This document shows, one piece after another, positions 1-5,760 of a stretch of 12,291 nt of DNA. Numbering within the stretch: the stretch's first letter is position 1; each line of letters starts with the position of its first letter. The translations under genes and the position numbers were made by a program. This DNA is from Thermoflexales bacterium (GTDB lineage Bacteria > Chloroflexota > Anaerolineae > Fen-1058). The DNA lies in the NCBI GenBank assembly GCA_017882055.1, contig JADGQE010000072.1, positions 1-12,291 of the forward strand, given 5' to 3'. The notes under the pieces are model-generated. The model searched no databases. It was given only the letters and a program-made list of their open reading frames with translations, and was not told the origin of the DNA.

Positions 1-600
1 GCCAGCCTGCGCCAGCAGATCGGCATCGTGTTGCAGGACAGTTTCTTGTTTAGCGATACGGTGACGAATAACATTCGCTTTGGCCGGCCGGAAGCGAGCG
101 ATGAAGACGTGCTCGCCGCGGCGAAGCTGGCGCGCGCCGATACCTTCATCGAGCGTTTGCCGGAAGGTTATCAAACCATCCTGGGTGAGCGCGGCAGCGG
201 CTTGAGCCAGGGCCAACGTCAGCTCATCTCGATCGCGCGGGCGGCTTTGGCGAATCCCCGTATCCTGATTCTCGACGAAGCCACTTCGAGCGTGGATACC
301 CGCACGGAGAAGTTGATTCAGGCGGCGCTGGAACAGCTGCTGCATGGCCGAACGAGTTTCGTCGTGGCGCACCGCATCAGCACCATCAAGCACGCCGATC
401 AAATCCTGGTGATCAACGATGGTGAGATTATCGAGCGCGGCCGGTTCACTGAACTGCTCGATCAAAAGGGTGTTTTCTACGATCTGTACATGAGCCAGTT
501 CCGGCGGCAGGAGCAGGTTGCAGAAGCGGCCAGGCCGTCTGGCAATGGACACGTGTCAGGCAACGGGCAGAAAATGGCCGCCATGCCCGCGACCGTATAA
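1..600 (+). CDS. ABC exporter, C-terminal nucleotide-binding domain (5' truncated by window edge)
   Basis: This is the 3' end of an ABC transporter. The frame is open from base 1 and leaves 199 residues of the ATP-binding domain. Visible motifs in fragment numbering are the Q-loop (IGIVLQD, Q12), the signature LSQGQ (68-72), Walker B ILILDEATS with a canonical catalytic Glu (E93), the D-loop SSVD, and the H-loop VVAHRIS (H124). The transmembrane domain and Walker A lie upstream of the window. The Q-loop-to-signature spacing and the ATSSVDTRTE segment are typical of fused permease-ATPase exporters of the MdlB/MsbA type. The LSQGQRQL form of the signature resembles the catalytically competent half of heterodimeric exporters such as TM287/288, so a partner half-transporter gene may lie just upstream (inference). 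The substrate cannot be told. After about residue 170 there is a non-conserved Gly/Asn-rich tail. A hairpin terminator follows 35 bp after the stop. Confidence 0.93.
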   Translation, partial: ASLRQQIGIVLQDSFLFSDTVTNNIRFGRPEASDEDVLAAAKLARADTFIERLPEGYQTILGERGSGLSQGQRQLISIARAALANPRILILDEATSSVDTRTEKLIQAALEQLLHGRTSFVVAHRISTIKHADQILVINDGEIIERGRFTELLDQKGVFYDLYMSQFRRQEQVAEAARPSGNGHVSGNGQKMAAMPATV

Positions 601-635
601 CCCGCTGGCGCGGTGAGAAGATGACAGAATGAAAA

Positions 636-672
636 AGAAGTCCGGCTTATGCAGCACCGAAGCCGGACTTCT
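636..672 (+). terminator. Rho-independent terminator after the ABC exporter
   Basis: A perfect 13-bp inverted repeat (636-648 with 660-672, core AAGTCCGGCTT / AAGCCGGACTT) surrounds an 11-nt loop. It is followed by CTTGTTTG and preceded by an A-run (632-636). It starts 35 bp downstream of the exporter stop codon and would isolate that gene from the response regulator. The A-run gives some termination ability on the other strand as well. Confidence 0.85.
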
Positions 673-708
673 CTTGTTTGCCGGTGATATGCCTCTGCTC
701 CCGCTTCA

Positions 709-738
709 TTGGACGATCGGCCCGAATTGCGTTATAGT
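709..738 (+). promoter_or_regulatory. Predicted sigma-70-type promoter for the response regulator
   Basis: A TTGGAC -35-like hexamer (709-714) and a TATAGT -10-like hexamer (733-738) are separated by 18 bp. They lie downstream of the terminator and 24 bp upstream of the GTG start. The -10 match is 5 of 6 and the -35 match is weaker. The position between a terminator and a strong ribosome binding site makes a promoter here likely. No more distal operator could be made out. Confidence 0.45.
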
Positions 739-749
739 TGCAGCATCCC

Positions 750-760
750 GGAGGTGATCC
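750..760 (+). promoter_or_regulatory. Extended Shine-Dalgarno sequence that decides the GTG start
   Basis: GGAGGTGATCC at 750-760 is complementary over 11 consecutive bases to the usual 3' end of bacterial 16S rRNA. It ends one base before GTG at 762, with GGAGG 7 nt away. It selects GTG 762 over the in-frame TTG at 738, which would sit inside the predicted -10 box. Confidence 0.8.
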
Positions 761-761
761 T

Positions 762-1841
762 GTGTCGATTCCATTACCTGATTCTAGCACCCCGCCCGCG
801 CATACGACCGGTCCGTTGCCCAGGCTGACTGGCAGCGTGCTGGTGGTTGACGACGACAACGCCAACCGGCAGCTATTGAAGTTAACGTTGGAATTGGAAG
901 GGCACACGGTCGTCCTTGCCAGAAGGGGCCAGGAGGCGTTGGACTTACTCCGCGAATGCAAGATCGATGTGATCCTGCTCGACCTCATGATGCCGGGCAT
1001 GGATGGCTACGAAGTCCTCTACCGCCTCAAGGCTGACAGTGACTTGCGATCCATTCCGGTGATCGTGGTATCGGCGTTGAGCCAGATGGACAGTGTGGCG
1101 CGCTGCATCGAGCTGGGCGCCGAGGATTACCTGGCCAAACCGTACCGGCCCGTTCTTTTGCTGACTCGCGTTGATGCCGCGCTGGAAAAGAAACGGCGGC
1201 ACGAACGTGAACGAGAATATTTATTGCATGTTCAGCAAGAGCAGCGTCGTTACGAGCGGCTCGCCCGCGTCGTCCCGATCGGTATGGCCTTTTATGCCGA
1301 GAAAAACTTCAATCGGTTGCTCGATGAAATCTTGCGGCAGGCCCTCATGTTGGCCAACGTGGATGCCGGTGTGCTCTATCTGCTCACGCCGGATGATCGC
1401 CTGCAAGTGGTCGGTTTGCGCAATACCTCGCTGCGTTTGGCGGTGAGTCGTGCGACCGGCCAGGTGATTCCATTTTCACCGCTGCGTTTGCACGATGAAG
1501 CGACTGGCGCGCCGAATCATCACGATGCTGCGGCGCACGTGGCCGTAACCGGTCAAGCAATCAACGTGGTCGATGCCGCCCAGGCGGCGGACTTCGATTT
1601 TTCGGGCGCGCGTTTATTCGATCAGACGGGTGGCTACGTCACCCGATCGGTTTTGACGCTCCCGCTGAAGACCAACACGGGCCGGGTGATCGGCGTCTTG
1701 CAGCTGATCAATGCGATCGATCTGGATACCGGCCAGGTGATCCTGTTCGATCAAGATGTTCAACACCTGCTGGAGTCGCTCGCATCCATGGCCGCTATGG
1801 CCTGTGAAAACAAAATGCCGGCCAATCGCTCGATCCGTTGA
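762..1841 (+). CDS. Orphan response regulator: REC receiver plus GAF domain
   Basis: A 359-residue cytoplasmic signalling protein. After a Pro/Thr-rich leader (1-24) comes a full CheY-like receiver domain at about 25-143. It has the acidic cluster D30-D32, phosphoacceptor D74 in ILLDLMMPGMDG, the conserved switch position S104 in VIVVSAL, and K126 in LAKPY. A charged helix (about 137-170, EKKRRHERERE) links it to a GAF-type sensory domain (about 180-350), supported by NRLLDEILRQAL, an AGVLYLL strand, and a SVLTLPLKTNTGRVIGVLQL segment. No DNA-binding, histidine kinase, GGDEF or HD-GYP domain follows; the protein stops just after the final GAF helix. The usual output domain is therefore absent, and it may act through protein-protein contacts or be a truncated relative of REC-GAF-effector proteins. 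No cognate kinase is in the window. purA starts 42 bp downstream with no promoter or terminator seen between, so the two may share a transcript. Confidence 0.88.
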   Translation: MSIPLPDSSTPPAHTTGPLPRLTGSVLVVDDDNANRQLLKLTLELEGHTVVLARRGQEALDLLRECKIDVILLDLMMPGMDGYEVLYRLKADSDLRSIPVIVVSALSQMDSVARCIELGAEDYLAKPYRPVLLLTRVDAALEKKRRHEREREYLLHVQQEQRRYERLARVVPIGMAFYAEKNFNRLLDEILRQALMLANVDAGVLYLLTPDDRLQVVGLRNTSLRLAVSRATGQVIPFSPLRLHDEATGAPNHHDAAAHVAVTGQAINVVDAAQAADFDFSGARLFDQTGGYVTRSVLTLPLKTNTGRVIGVLQLINAIDLDTGQVILFDQDVQHLLESLASMAAMACENKMPANRSIR

Positions 1842-1883
1842 GCATGGGTCTGCAAGCCAACCTGTCTTTAGAAGGAGATTATT

Positions 1884-3173
1884 ATGCCCGTTACCGCATT
1901 GCTCGGCGCTCAGTGGGGCGATGAAGGCAAAGGCCACATCGCCGATCGGCTGGCCGTACAATCTTCCATCGTCGCTCGCTACAACGGCGGCGATAACGCC
2001 GGTCACTCGATCACGATCGGCGATCGAGTCGTCCGCACGCACCTGGTTCCGGCCGGCGCGTTTCATCCGGAGTCGATCTGTGTGCTGGCGGCCGGGATGG
2101 TTATCAACCTGCGGTCACTCGCGCGCGAAGTCGACGAGCTCGACGGCTACGGCGCGCAGCTCACGCCCGATCGGTTGAAGATCGATCAGGCGGCGCAGCT
2201 GCTCCTGCCCGGTCACATCGCGCTCGACGGCGCGGGCGAGGATCAACTTGGCGCAGAGGCAATCGGCACGACCAAGCGCGGCATCGGTCCGGCCTACACC
2301 GACAAGATGGCGCGCGTCGGCGTGCGGGCTGGAGTGATGACGGATGCCGGGCGGTTTGCCGAAGCCGTTCGCGCGCACGTCGAGCGAACGAATGCCCGCC
2401 TCGCGCGTGATTTCAATCGGGCGCCGCTTGACGCCGAAGCGATTGTGGCTGAATACTCGGCGCTGGCCGCGCGTTTTGCGCCGCATGTGACGGATACGAT
2501 GGGACTGATCCACACCGCGCTCGAACGCGGCGAGCATGTGTTGGCCGAAGGCGCGCAGGGCACGCTGCTCGATATCGATCACGGCACCTATCCGTATGTC
2601 ACCAGCTCATCGACGATTACCGGCGGCGTATTGACCGGACTCGGCGTTGGGCCAAAGCATGTGCGGCGCGTCATCGGCGTGACGAAAGCATTCTGCTCGC
2701 GCGTGGGCGCAGGTCCGTTCCCGACTGAATTGAAAGATGAAATGGGTGCGCGCTTGCGCGGCACCGGCTCCAATCCGTGGGACGAATTCGGTTCGACCAC
2801 CGGCCGCCCGCGCCGCACCGGCTGGCTCGATCTGGTCGCGTTGAAATATGCCGCGCGCGTCAACGGCCTGACCGAACTGGTTTTGACCAAGCTCGATATT
2901 CTGACCGGCATCAGTCCGCTGCGCGTCTGCATTGCTTATTCCAACTGCGATTCACCGGTTACTAATTTTCCCAGCGATGTATCGGAACTGAATCAATGTG
3001 CGCCGATTTACAGCGAGTTGTCCGGCTGGGAAGAGGATATTACCGGTGTGCGCCGGATCGACGACCTGCCGCTGGCGGCGCGGGTTTACCTGTTGCAGAT
3101 CGAAACCTTCACTGGTGTCAAAATCTCGCACGTGTCAGTCGGGCCGGAACGATCCCAGATTTTTGAAGTGTAG
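1884..3173 (+). CDS. purA: Adenylosuccinate synthetase
   Basis: Catalyses GTP-dependent joining of IMP and aspartate to adenylosuccinate, the first committed step from IMP to AMP, in the cytoplasm. The 429-residue length is normal. Family motifs are all present: WGDEGKG with catalytic D13 and K16, GGDNAGH with catalytic H41, the IMP-binding loop GTTKRGIGPAY (128-138, T129), EGAQGTLLDIDHGTYPYVTS from E222, GVTKAFCSRVGAGPFPTEL, TTGRPRRTGW (305-314) and the guanine-recognition TKLD (335-338). The lysine in GTTKRG replaces the glycine common in proteobacterial enzymes. The start is fixed by GAAGGAG at 1871-1877, 6 nt before ATG. The stop codon TAG (3171-3173) lies inside the first G-rich repeat of the following cassette. 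With purB downstream it supplies the AMP branch of purine synthesis. Confidence 0.97.
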   Translation: MPVTALLGAQWGDEGKGHIADRLAVQSSIVARYNGGDNAGHSITIGDRVVRTHLVPAGAFHPESICVLAAGMVINLRSLAREVDELDGYGAQLTPDRLKIDQAAQLLLPGHIALDGAGEDQLGAEAIGTTKRGIGPAYTDKMARVGVRAGVMTDAGRFAEAVRAHVERTNARLARDFNRAPLDAEAIVAEYSALAARFAPHVTDTMGLIHTALERGEHVLAEGAQGTLLDIDHGTYPYVTSSSTITGGVLTGLGVGPKHVRRVIGVTKAFCSRVGAGPFPTELKDEMGARLRGTGSNPWDEFGSTTGRPRRTGWLDLVALKYAARVNGLTELVLTKLDILTGISPLRVCIAYSNCDSPVTNFPSDVSELNQCAPIYSELSGWEEDITGVRRIDDLPLAARVYLLQIETFTGVKISHVSVGPERSQIFEV

Positions 3174-3223
3174 GGAACAGGGATCGGGGAACAGGGATTA
3201 GGGATTGGAGATCGGGGATCAGG
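3171..3223 (+). repeat. G-rich left repeat array (GGGAACAGGGAT / GGGATTA units)
   Basis: This 53-nt block is built from short degenerate units. GGGAACAGGGAT occurs at 3173-3184 and again at 3187-3198, and is followed by AGGGATT and GGGGATCAGG. Four G-runs of at least three (3173, 3180, 3186, 3194), spaced 3-4 nt apart, satisfy the common G-quadruplex pattern on the plus strand and hence in the mRNA. Its ends are inverted copies of the block at 3661-3692. Confidence 0.75.
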
Positions 3224-3233
3224 CCAGGGTGAT

Positions 3234-3665
3234 ATGAGTGAAAGCTTTGAGAACCTCAAGGTTTGGCAGAAGGCGCATGAATTGATGCTCTTTGTTCATC
3301 AAGAAGTTGTGCCGCATTTGCCAAAAGAAGAGAAGTGGAATTTAGCCGATCAGATTCGCCGATCCAGCAAGAGCGTGAGCGCAAATATTGCCGAGGGGTA
3401 CGGCCGGTTCTATTACAAAGATCGTGTCCGATTTTGTTACAACGCCCGAGGTTCGCTCACCGAAACCGAGAATCATTTGGTTGATGCAAAGGATCTTGGC
3501 TATGTCACTCTTCAATCTTATCAACAAGGCCGCGAGATCGCGGCCGAGACACAGCGTTTGCTCAACGGCTACATCGGTTATCTTAAACGTGAGAAGCCGG
3601 GCAAAGATGAACCCGGTCACGATATCAATATCGATCATCAACCCGCTGAGCTGGACGAAGCCTGA
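3234..3665 (+). CDS. Four-helix-bundle protein (S23 / 23S rRNA intervening-sequence protein family)
   Basis: A 143-residue small protein. Its core matches the S23/IVP four-helix-bundle family: FENLKVWQKAHEL (helix 1), LADQIRRSSKSVSANIAEGYGR (helices 2-3; ADQIRR...NIAEG is the family hallmark), RFCYNARGSLTETENHL (helix 3/4) and a final helix near QRLLNGYIGYL. Residues beyond about 118 form a charged, probably disordered tail. Family members are encoded in intervening sequences of 23S rRNA in some bacteria and elsewhere as stand-alone genes; the biochemical role is not established, although relatives (Avd) assist diversity-generating reverse transcriptases. No reverse transcriptase is present here. 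Start ATG 3234 is preceded by AGGGTGAT, a close-spaced ribosome-binding match. The stop codon TGA lies inside the right inverted repeat. The gene splits purA from purB and looks inserted. Confidence 0.88.
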   Translation: MSESFENLKVWQKAHELMLFVHQEVVPHLPKEEKWNLADQIRRSSKSVSANIAEGYGRFYYKDRVRFCYNARGSLTETENHLVDAKDLGYVTLQSYQQGREIAAETQRLLNGYIGYLKREKPGKDEPGHDINIDHQPAELDEA

Positions 3666-3692
3666 TCCCAAATCCCTGATCCCTGATTCCTA
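3661..3692 (+). repeat. C-rich right repeat, inverted copy of the left array
   Basis: CCTGATCCC at 3661-3669, AATCCCTGATCCC and TGATTCCTA together form a 32-nt block. Its reverse complement follows the left block: the outer 15 nt match 13 of 15 and the inner 9 nt match perfectly. The left block has about 21 nt of extra repeat units. The four-helix-bundle stop codon is inside it, and its last base is the A of the purB ATG, so it replaces whatever ribosome binding site purB may once have had. Confidence 0.75.
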
Positions 3693-5080
3693 TGTCCGTT
3701 AATCACTCTATCTTTCAATCACCGTTTAGTTGGCGTTATGGCTCGGACGCGATGCGTTTGATCTGGAGCGAAGCCTACAAGCGTAGATTATGGCGTCGCA
3801 TCTGGGTGGCGCTGGCCGAAGCGCAGTCGCATTTTGGGCTGGTTACCCCGGAACAAGTCGCCGATCTGCGTGCGCACGCCGATCAGATCGATCTGGATCG
3901 CGCGCTGCAAATTGAAGCCGAGATCAAGCACGATCTGATGGCTGAGGTCAAAACGTTTGCGGAGCAGTGCCCGGTCGGCGGCGGGATCATTCACCTCGGC
4001 GCAACCTCGATGGACATCGAAGACAATGCCGATGCCCTGCGCGTCCGCGAGTCGCTCGATCTGATCCGGCCGGCGTTGAAGTCGCTGCTAAAATCGCTGG
4101 CGAGCCAGATCGAGCAGTGGGCGGATGTGCCCACGATGGCCTTTACGCATTTGCAGCCCGCCGAACCGACGACGATCGGCTACCGGCTGGCTCAGTACGC
4201 GCAAGATCTCCTGATCGATTACGCCGAGATCAACCGGGTGCGCGCCGAAATTCGCAGCAAAGGTTTCAAAGGCGCGGTGGGGACATCCGCTTCATATATT
4301 CAACTGCTCGGCTCAAGCGCCGCGCATGCCGATCTTGAAACGCACGTGATGGAGTCGCTGGGCCTTGAGCCGTTTGTCGCGGCTACTCAAACGTACCCGC
4401 GCAAACAAGACTGGCTGGTGTTGAACGCACTGGCCGGGCTGGCCATGTCGCTCAACAAATTCGCGTTCGATTTGCGCATCTTGCAGTCGCCGCCCATCGG
4501 CGAATGGGCGGAGCCGTTTGGTTCGAAGCAGGTCGGTTCGTCGGCGATGCCCTTCAAGCGCAATCCCATCAACGCCGAGAAGATCGATTCGCTGGCGCGT
4601 TATCTGGCGCAGCTGCCGCGCATTGCGTGGGACGATGCCGCGCATTCTCTGCTGGAACGCACGCTCGATGATTCGGCCAATCGGCGCATCATTTTGCCCG
4701 AAGCGTTTTTGTGCGCCGACGAGTTGCTGGCCACCGCGCACAAGTTGATCACAGGTCTGGTGATCGATCGAACGGCCGTTGCGCGCAACTTTGCCAACTA
4801 CGCGCCCTTTGCCGCAACCGAGCGGTTGTTGATGGCGGCTGTCAAAGCGGGCGCCGATCGGCAGGTGCTGCACGAGGTGATTCGCGTGCACGCGCTGCAA
4901 GCCTGGGCCGAAGTCGCGGCCGGGCAGCCCAATTCGCTGATCGAGATGTTATGCGCTGACGCCCGCGTCACGCAGCACCTGGCTGCCCCGACGGCGCGAT
5001 CGCTGCTGGATGCCAGTCAATACGTCGGCGATGCGCCGCAGCGCGCGCGGCTGATCGCGGCTCGAATTCCAATCGCCTGA
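3692..5080 (+). CDS. purB: Adenylosuccinate lyase
   Basis: A fumarase/aspartase-superfamily lyase that cleaves adenylosuccinate to AMP plus fumarate and SAICAR to AICAR plus fumarate, so it acts twice in purine synthesis. It has 462 residues. Visible motifs are HLGATSMDIED (101-111), FTHLQPAEPTT with catalytic-base candidate H153, the flexible signature loop GSSAMPFKRNPINAEK (282-297, S283/S284 as the catalytic serine region), and LDDSANRRIILPEAF. The N terminus (SPFSWRYGSDAMRLIWSE) fits a start at ATG 3692. No purine-rich Shine-Dalgarno precedes it, because the pyrimidine-rich repeat abuts the ATG. Translation may depend on coupling to the preceding small gene, which ends 26 bp earlier. It pairs functionally with purA. 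A terminator follows. Confidence 0.95.
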   Translation: MSVNHSIFQSPFSWRYGSDAMRLIWSEAYKRRLWRRIWVALAEAQSHFGLVTPEQVADLRAHADQIDLDRALQIEAEIKHDLMAEVKTFAEQCPVGGGIIHLGATSMDIEDNADALRVRESLDLIRPALKSLLKSLASQIEQWADVPTMAFTHLQPAEPTTIGYRLAQYAQDLLIDYAEINRVRAEIRSKGFKGAVGTSASYIQLLGSSAAHADLETHVMESLGLEPFVAATQTYPRKQDWLVLNALAGLAMSLNKFAFDLRILQSPPIGEWAEPFGSKQVGSSAMPFKRNPINAEKIDSLARYLAQLPRIAWDDAAHSLLERTLDDSANRRIILPEAFLCADELLATAHKLITGLVIDRTAVARNFANYAPFAATERLLMAAVKAGADRQVLHEVIRVHALQAWAEVAAGQPNSLIEMLCADARVTQHLAAPTARSLLDASQYVGDAPQRARLIAARIPIA

Positions 5081-5125
5081 AGGAAAGTGTCCCTCACGAC
5101 TGTAATGGATAGCCGTTCCTCTTGC

Positions 5126-5167
5126 GCCGCCAGGTTCCATCCAGAAACCTGGCGGCTGTGTTTTGAC
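5126..5167 (+). terminator. Rho-independent terminator after purB
   Basis: A perfect 11-bp stem GCCGCCAGGTT / AACCTGGCGGC (5126-5136 with 5146-5156) has a 9-nt loop and is followed by TGTGTTTTG. It lies 45 bp after the purB stop and separates the purine block from the metal-uptake operon. Confidence 0.88.
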
Positions 5168-5186
5168 GCTCCCCAATCCAAACCGC

Positions 5187-5216
5187 TCGACGTTTCGTAT
5201 CAATATATGGTACACT
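5187..5216 (+). promoter_or_regulatory. Predicted promoter of the fur-cbiMQO operon (extended -10)
   Basis: TGG immediately before TACACT (5208-5216) forms an extended -10 element. TCGACG (5187-5192) is a weak -35 match 18 bp upstream. The expected transcription start, near 5223, falls inside the palindromic operator candidate. It is the only promoter-like sequence seen between the purB terminator and fur. Confidence 0.5.
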
Positions 5217-5218
5217 TC

Positions 5219-5256
5219 TTATTGCAACTATTCGCAATAACCTTTGGTTGCAATAG
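5219..5256 (+). promoter_or_regulatory. Candidate Fur-family operator (TTGCAA-type half-sites)
   Basis: TTATTGC (5219-5225) and GCAATAA (5234-5240) form a perfect 7-bp inverted repeat around an 8-nt spacer. A third half-site, TTGCAATAG, lies at 5248-5256. The element begins just after the -10 box and covers the predicted transcription start, a normal place for a repressor site. AT-rich interrupted palindromes are typical of Fur-family operators. Assignment to the adjacent fur gene (autoregulation) is inference. Confidence 0.5.
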
Positions 5257-5276
5257 TGAGGCCTCATTTGCCAGTC

Positions 5277-5723
5277 ATGTCCGTTGATTTTGCCAACAAA
5301 CTTCACAGCGAAGGTTACCGATTGACTCCGCAGCGGCAGCTCATTCTGGAGGCCGTGCGTAAAGCCGGCGGGCACCTGACGCCCGATCAAGTCTACGCCC
5401 GCGTCCACACCCGGCATCCCGCCATCAGCCGGGCCACGATCTATCGCACGCTCGATTTTCTGTGCGAGATGCGGCTGGCCGTCGCGATGCAGTGGGACGG
5501 GCAGACTTATTACGAAATTGCCGGCGAGCAACCGCATCACCATTTGATCTGCCGGACTTGCGGGGGCATCGAGCCGCTGGCCCCCGGCCTGGTCGATTCA
5601 TTCGTCGAAGCCGTGTCGCGTAAGCAGCGCTTTACCATCGATATGGATCACATTGCGCTATTCGGGTTGTGTGAGCGATGCCGTGTGGGGAAAAGCGCAA
5701 GTTCGCGGCATTCGTCTCGTTGA
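5277..5723 (+). CDS. Fur-family metal-responsive transcriptional regulator
   Basis: A 148-residue repressor with the Fur architecture. The N-terminal winged helix includes YRLTPQRQLILEAV and the recognition helix region AISRATIYRTLDFL (49-62). The C-terminal dimerisation/metal domain has HHHLICRTCGG (87-97), with C92/C95, and a second CxxC, C132/C135; together these make the usual structural zinc site. Metal-sensing candidates are H87-H89 and H125. It lies 37 bp upstream of cbiM on the same strand, so it probably controls the importer and senses Ni, Co or Zn rather than iron; the sequence does not settle which. Start: ATG 5277 is used here, but its ribosome site is poor. An in-frame TTG at 5268, six bases after GAGG (5258-5261), would add three residues and may be the real start. 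Confidence 0.92.
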   Translation: MSVDFANKLHSEGYRLTPQRQLILEAVRKAGGHLTPDQVYARVHTRHPAISRATIYRTLDFLCEMRLAVAMQWDGQTYYEIAGEQPHHHLICRTCGGIEPLAPGLVDSFVEAVSRKQRFTIDMDHIALFGLCERCRVGKSASSRHSSR

Positions 5724-5760
5724 CTACCCTGTCTGGGTACATAGCGAAAGGAGATTCACC

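Larger units (their letters stand above)
3171..3692 (+). other. Putative inverted-repeat-bounded cassette carrying a four-helix-bundle gene, between purA and purB
   Basis: The 522-bp interval starts with TAGGGAACAGGGATC (3171-3185). It ends with the reverse complement of TAGGAATCAGGGATC (3678-3692), a 13 of 15 match. An inner perfect inverted pair, GGGATCAGG (3215-3223) and CCTGATCCC (3661-3669), flanks the single gene inside. The left end coincides with the purA stop and the right end with the first base of the purB start. The arrangement recalls the intervening sequences of 23S rRNA, which carry the same protein family between inverted repeats that pair in RNA. Whether this unit moves, or is processed as RNA, is inference. 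There is no transposase and no clear target-site duplication. Confidence 0.45.

Noticed and set aside
2115..2582. Minus-strand open frames opposite purA (also 1614-2066) and opposite purB (4313-4900).
   Set aside because: They are antisense shadows of conserved enzymes, with no family motifs and no ribosome binding sites.
1884..3173. Lysine in the PurA loop GTTKRG as a possible loss-of-function change.
   Set aside because: Lysine at this place is common in eukaryotic-type PurA, and the catalytic D13, H41 and loop T129 are intact.
3171..3223. CRISPR-like array because of short repeated units.
   Set aside because: The units are 7-14 bp, degenerate and have no spacers of constant length.
3171..3692. 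The four-helix-bundle gene as an Avd component of a diversity-generating retroelement.
   Set aside because: There is no reverse transcriptase, no template/variable repeat pair and no adenine-biased variation in the window; the protein fits the general S23/IVP family.
3967..4338. Plus-strand frame shifted within purB.
   Set aside because: It is fully inside the conserved lyase, with an Arg/Ala-rich meaningless product.
5081..5276. Cobalamin or NiCo riboswitch upstream of the metal-uptake operon.
   Set aside because: No B12-box-like sequence or four-way-junction G-rich pattern was found; the gap is accounted for by a terminator, a promoter and an operator-like palindrome.
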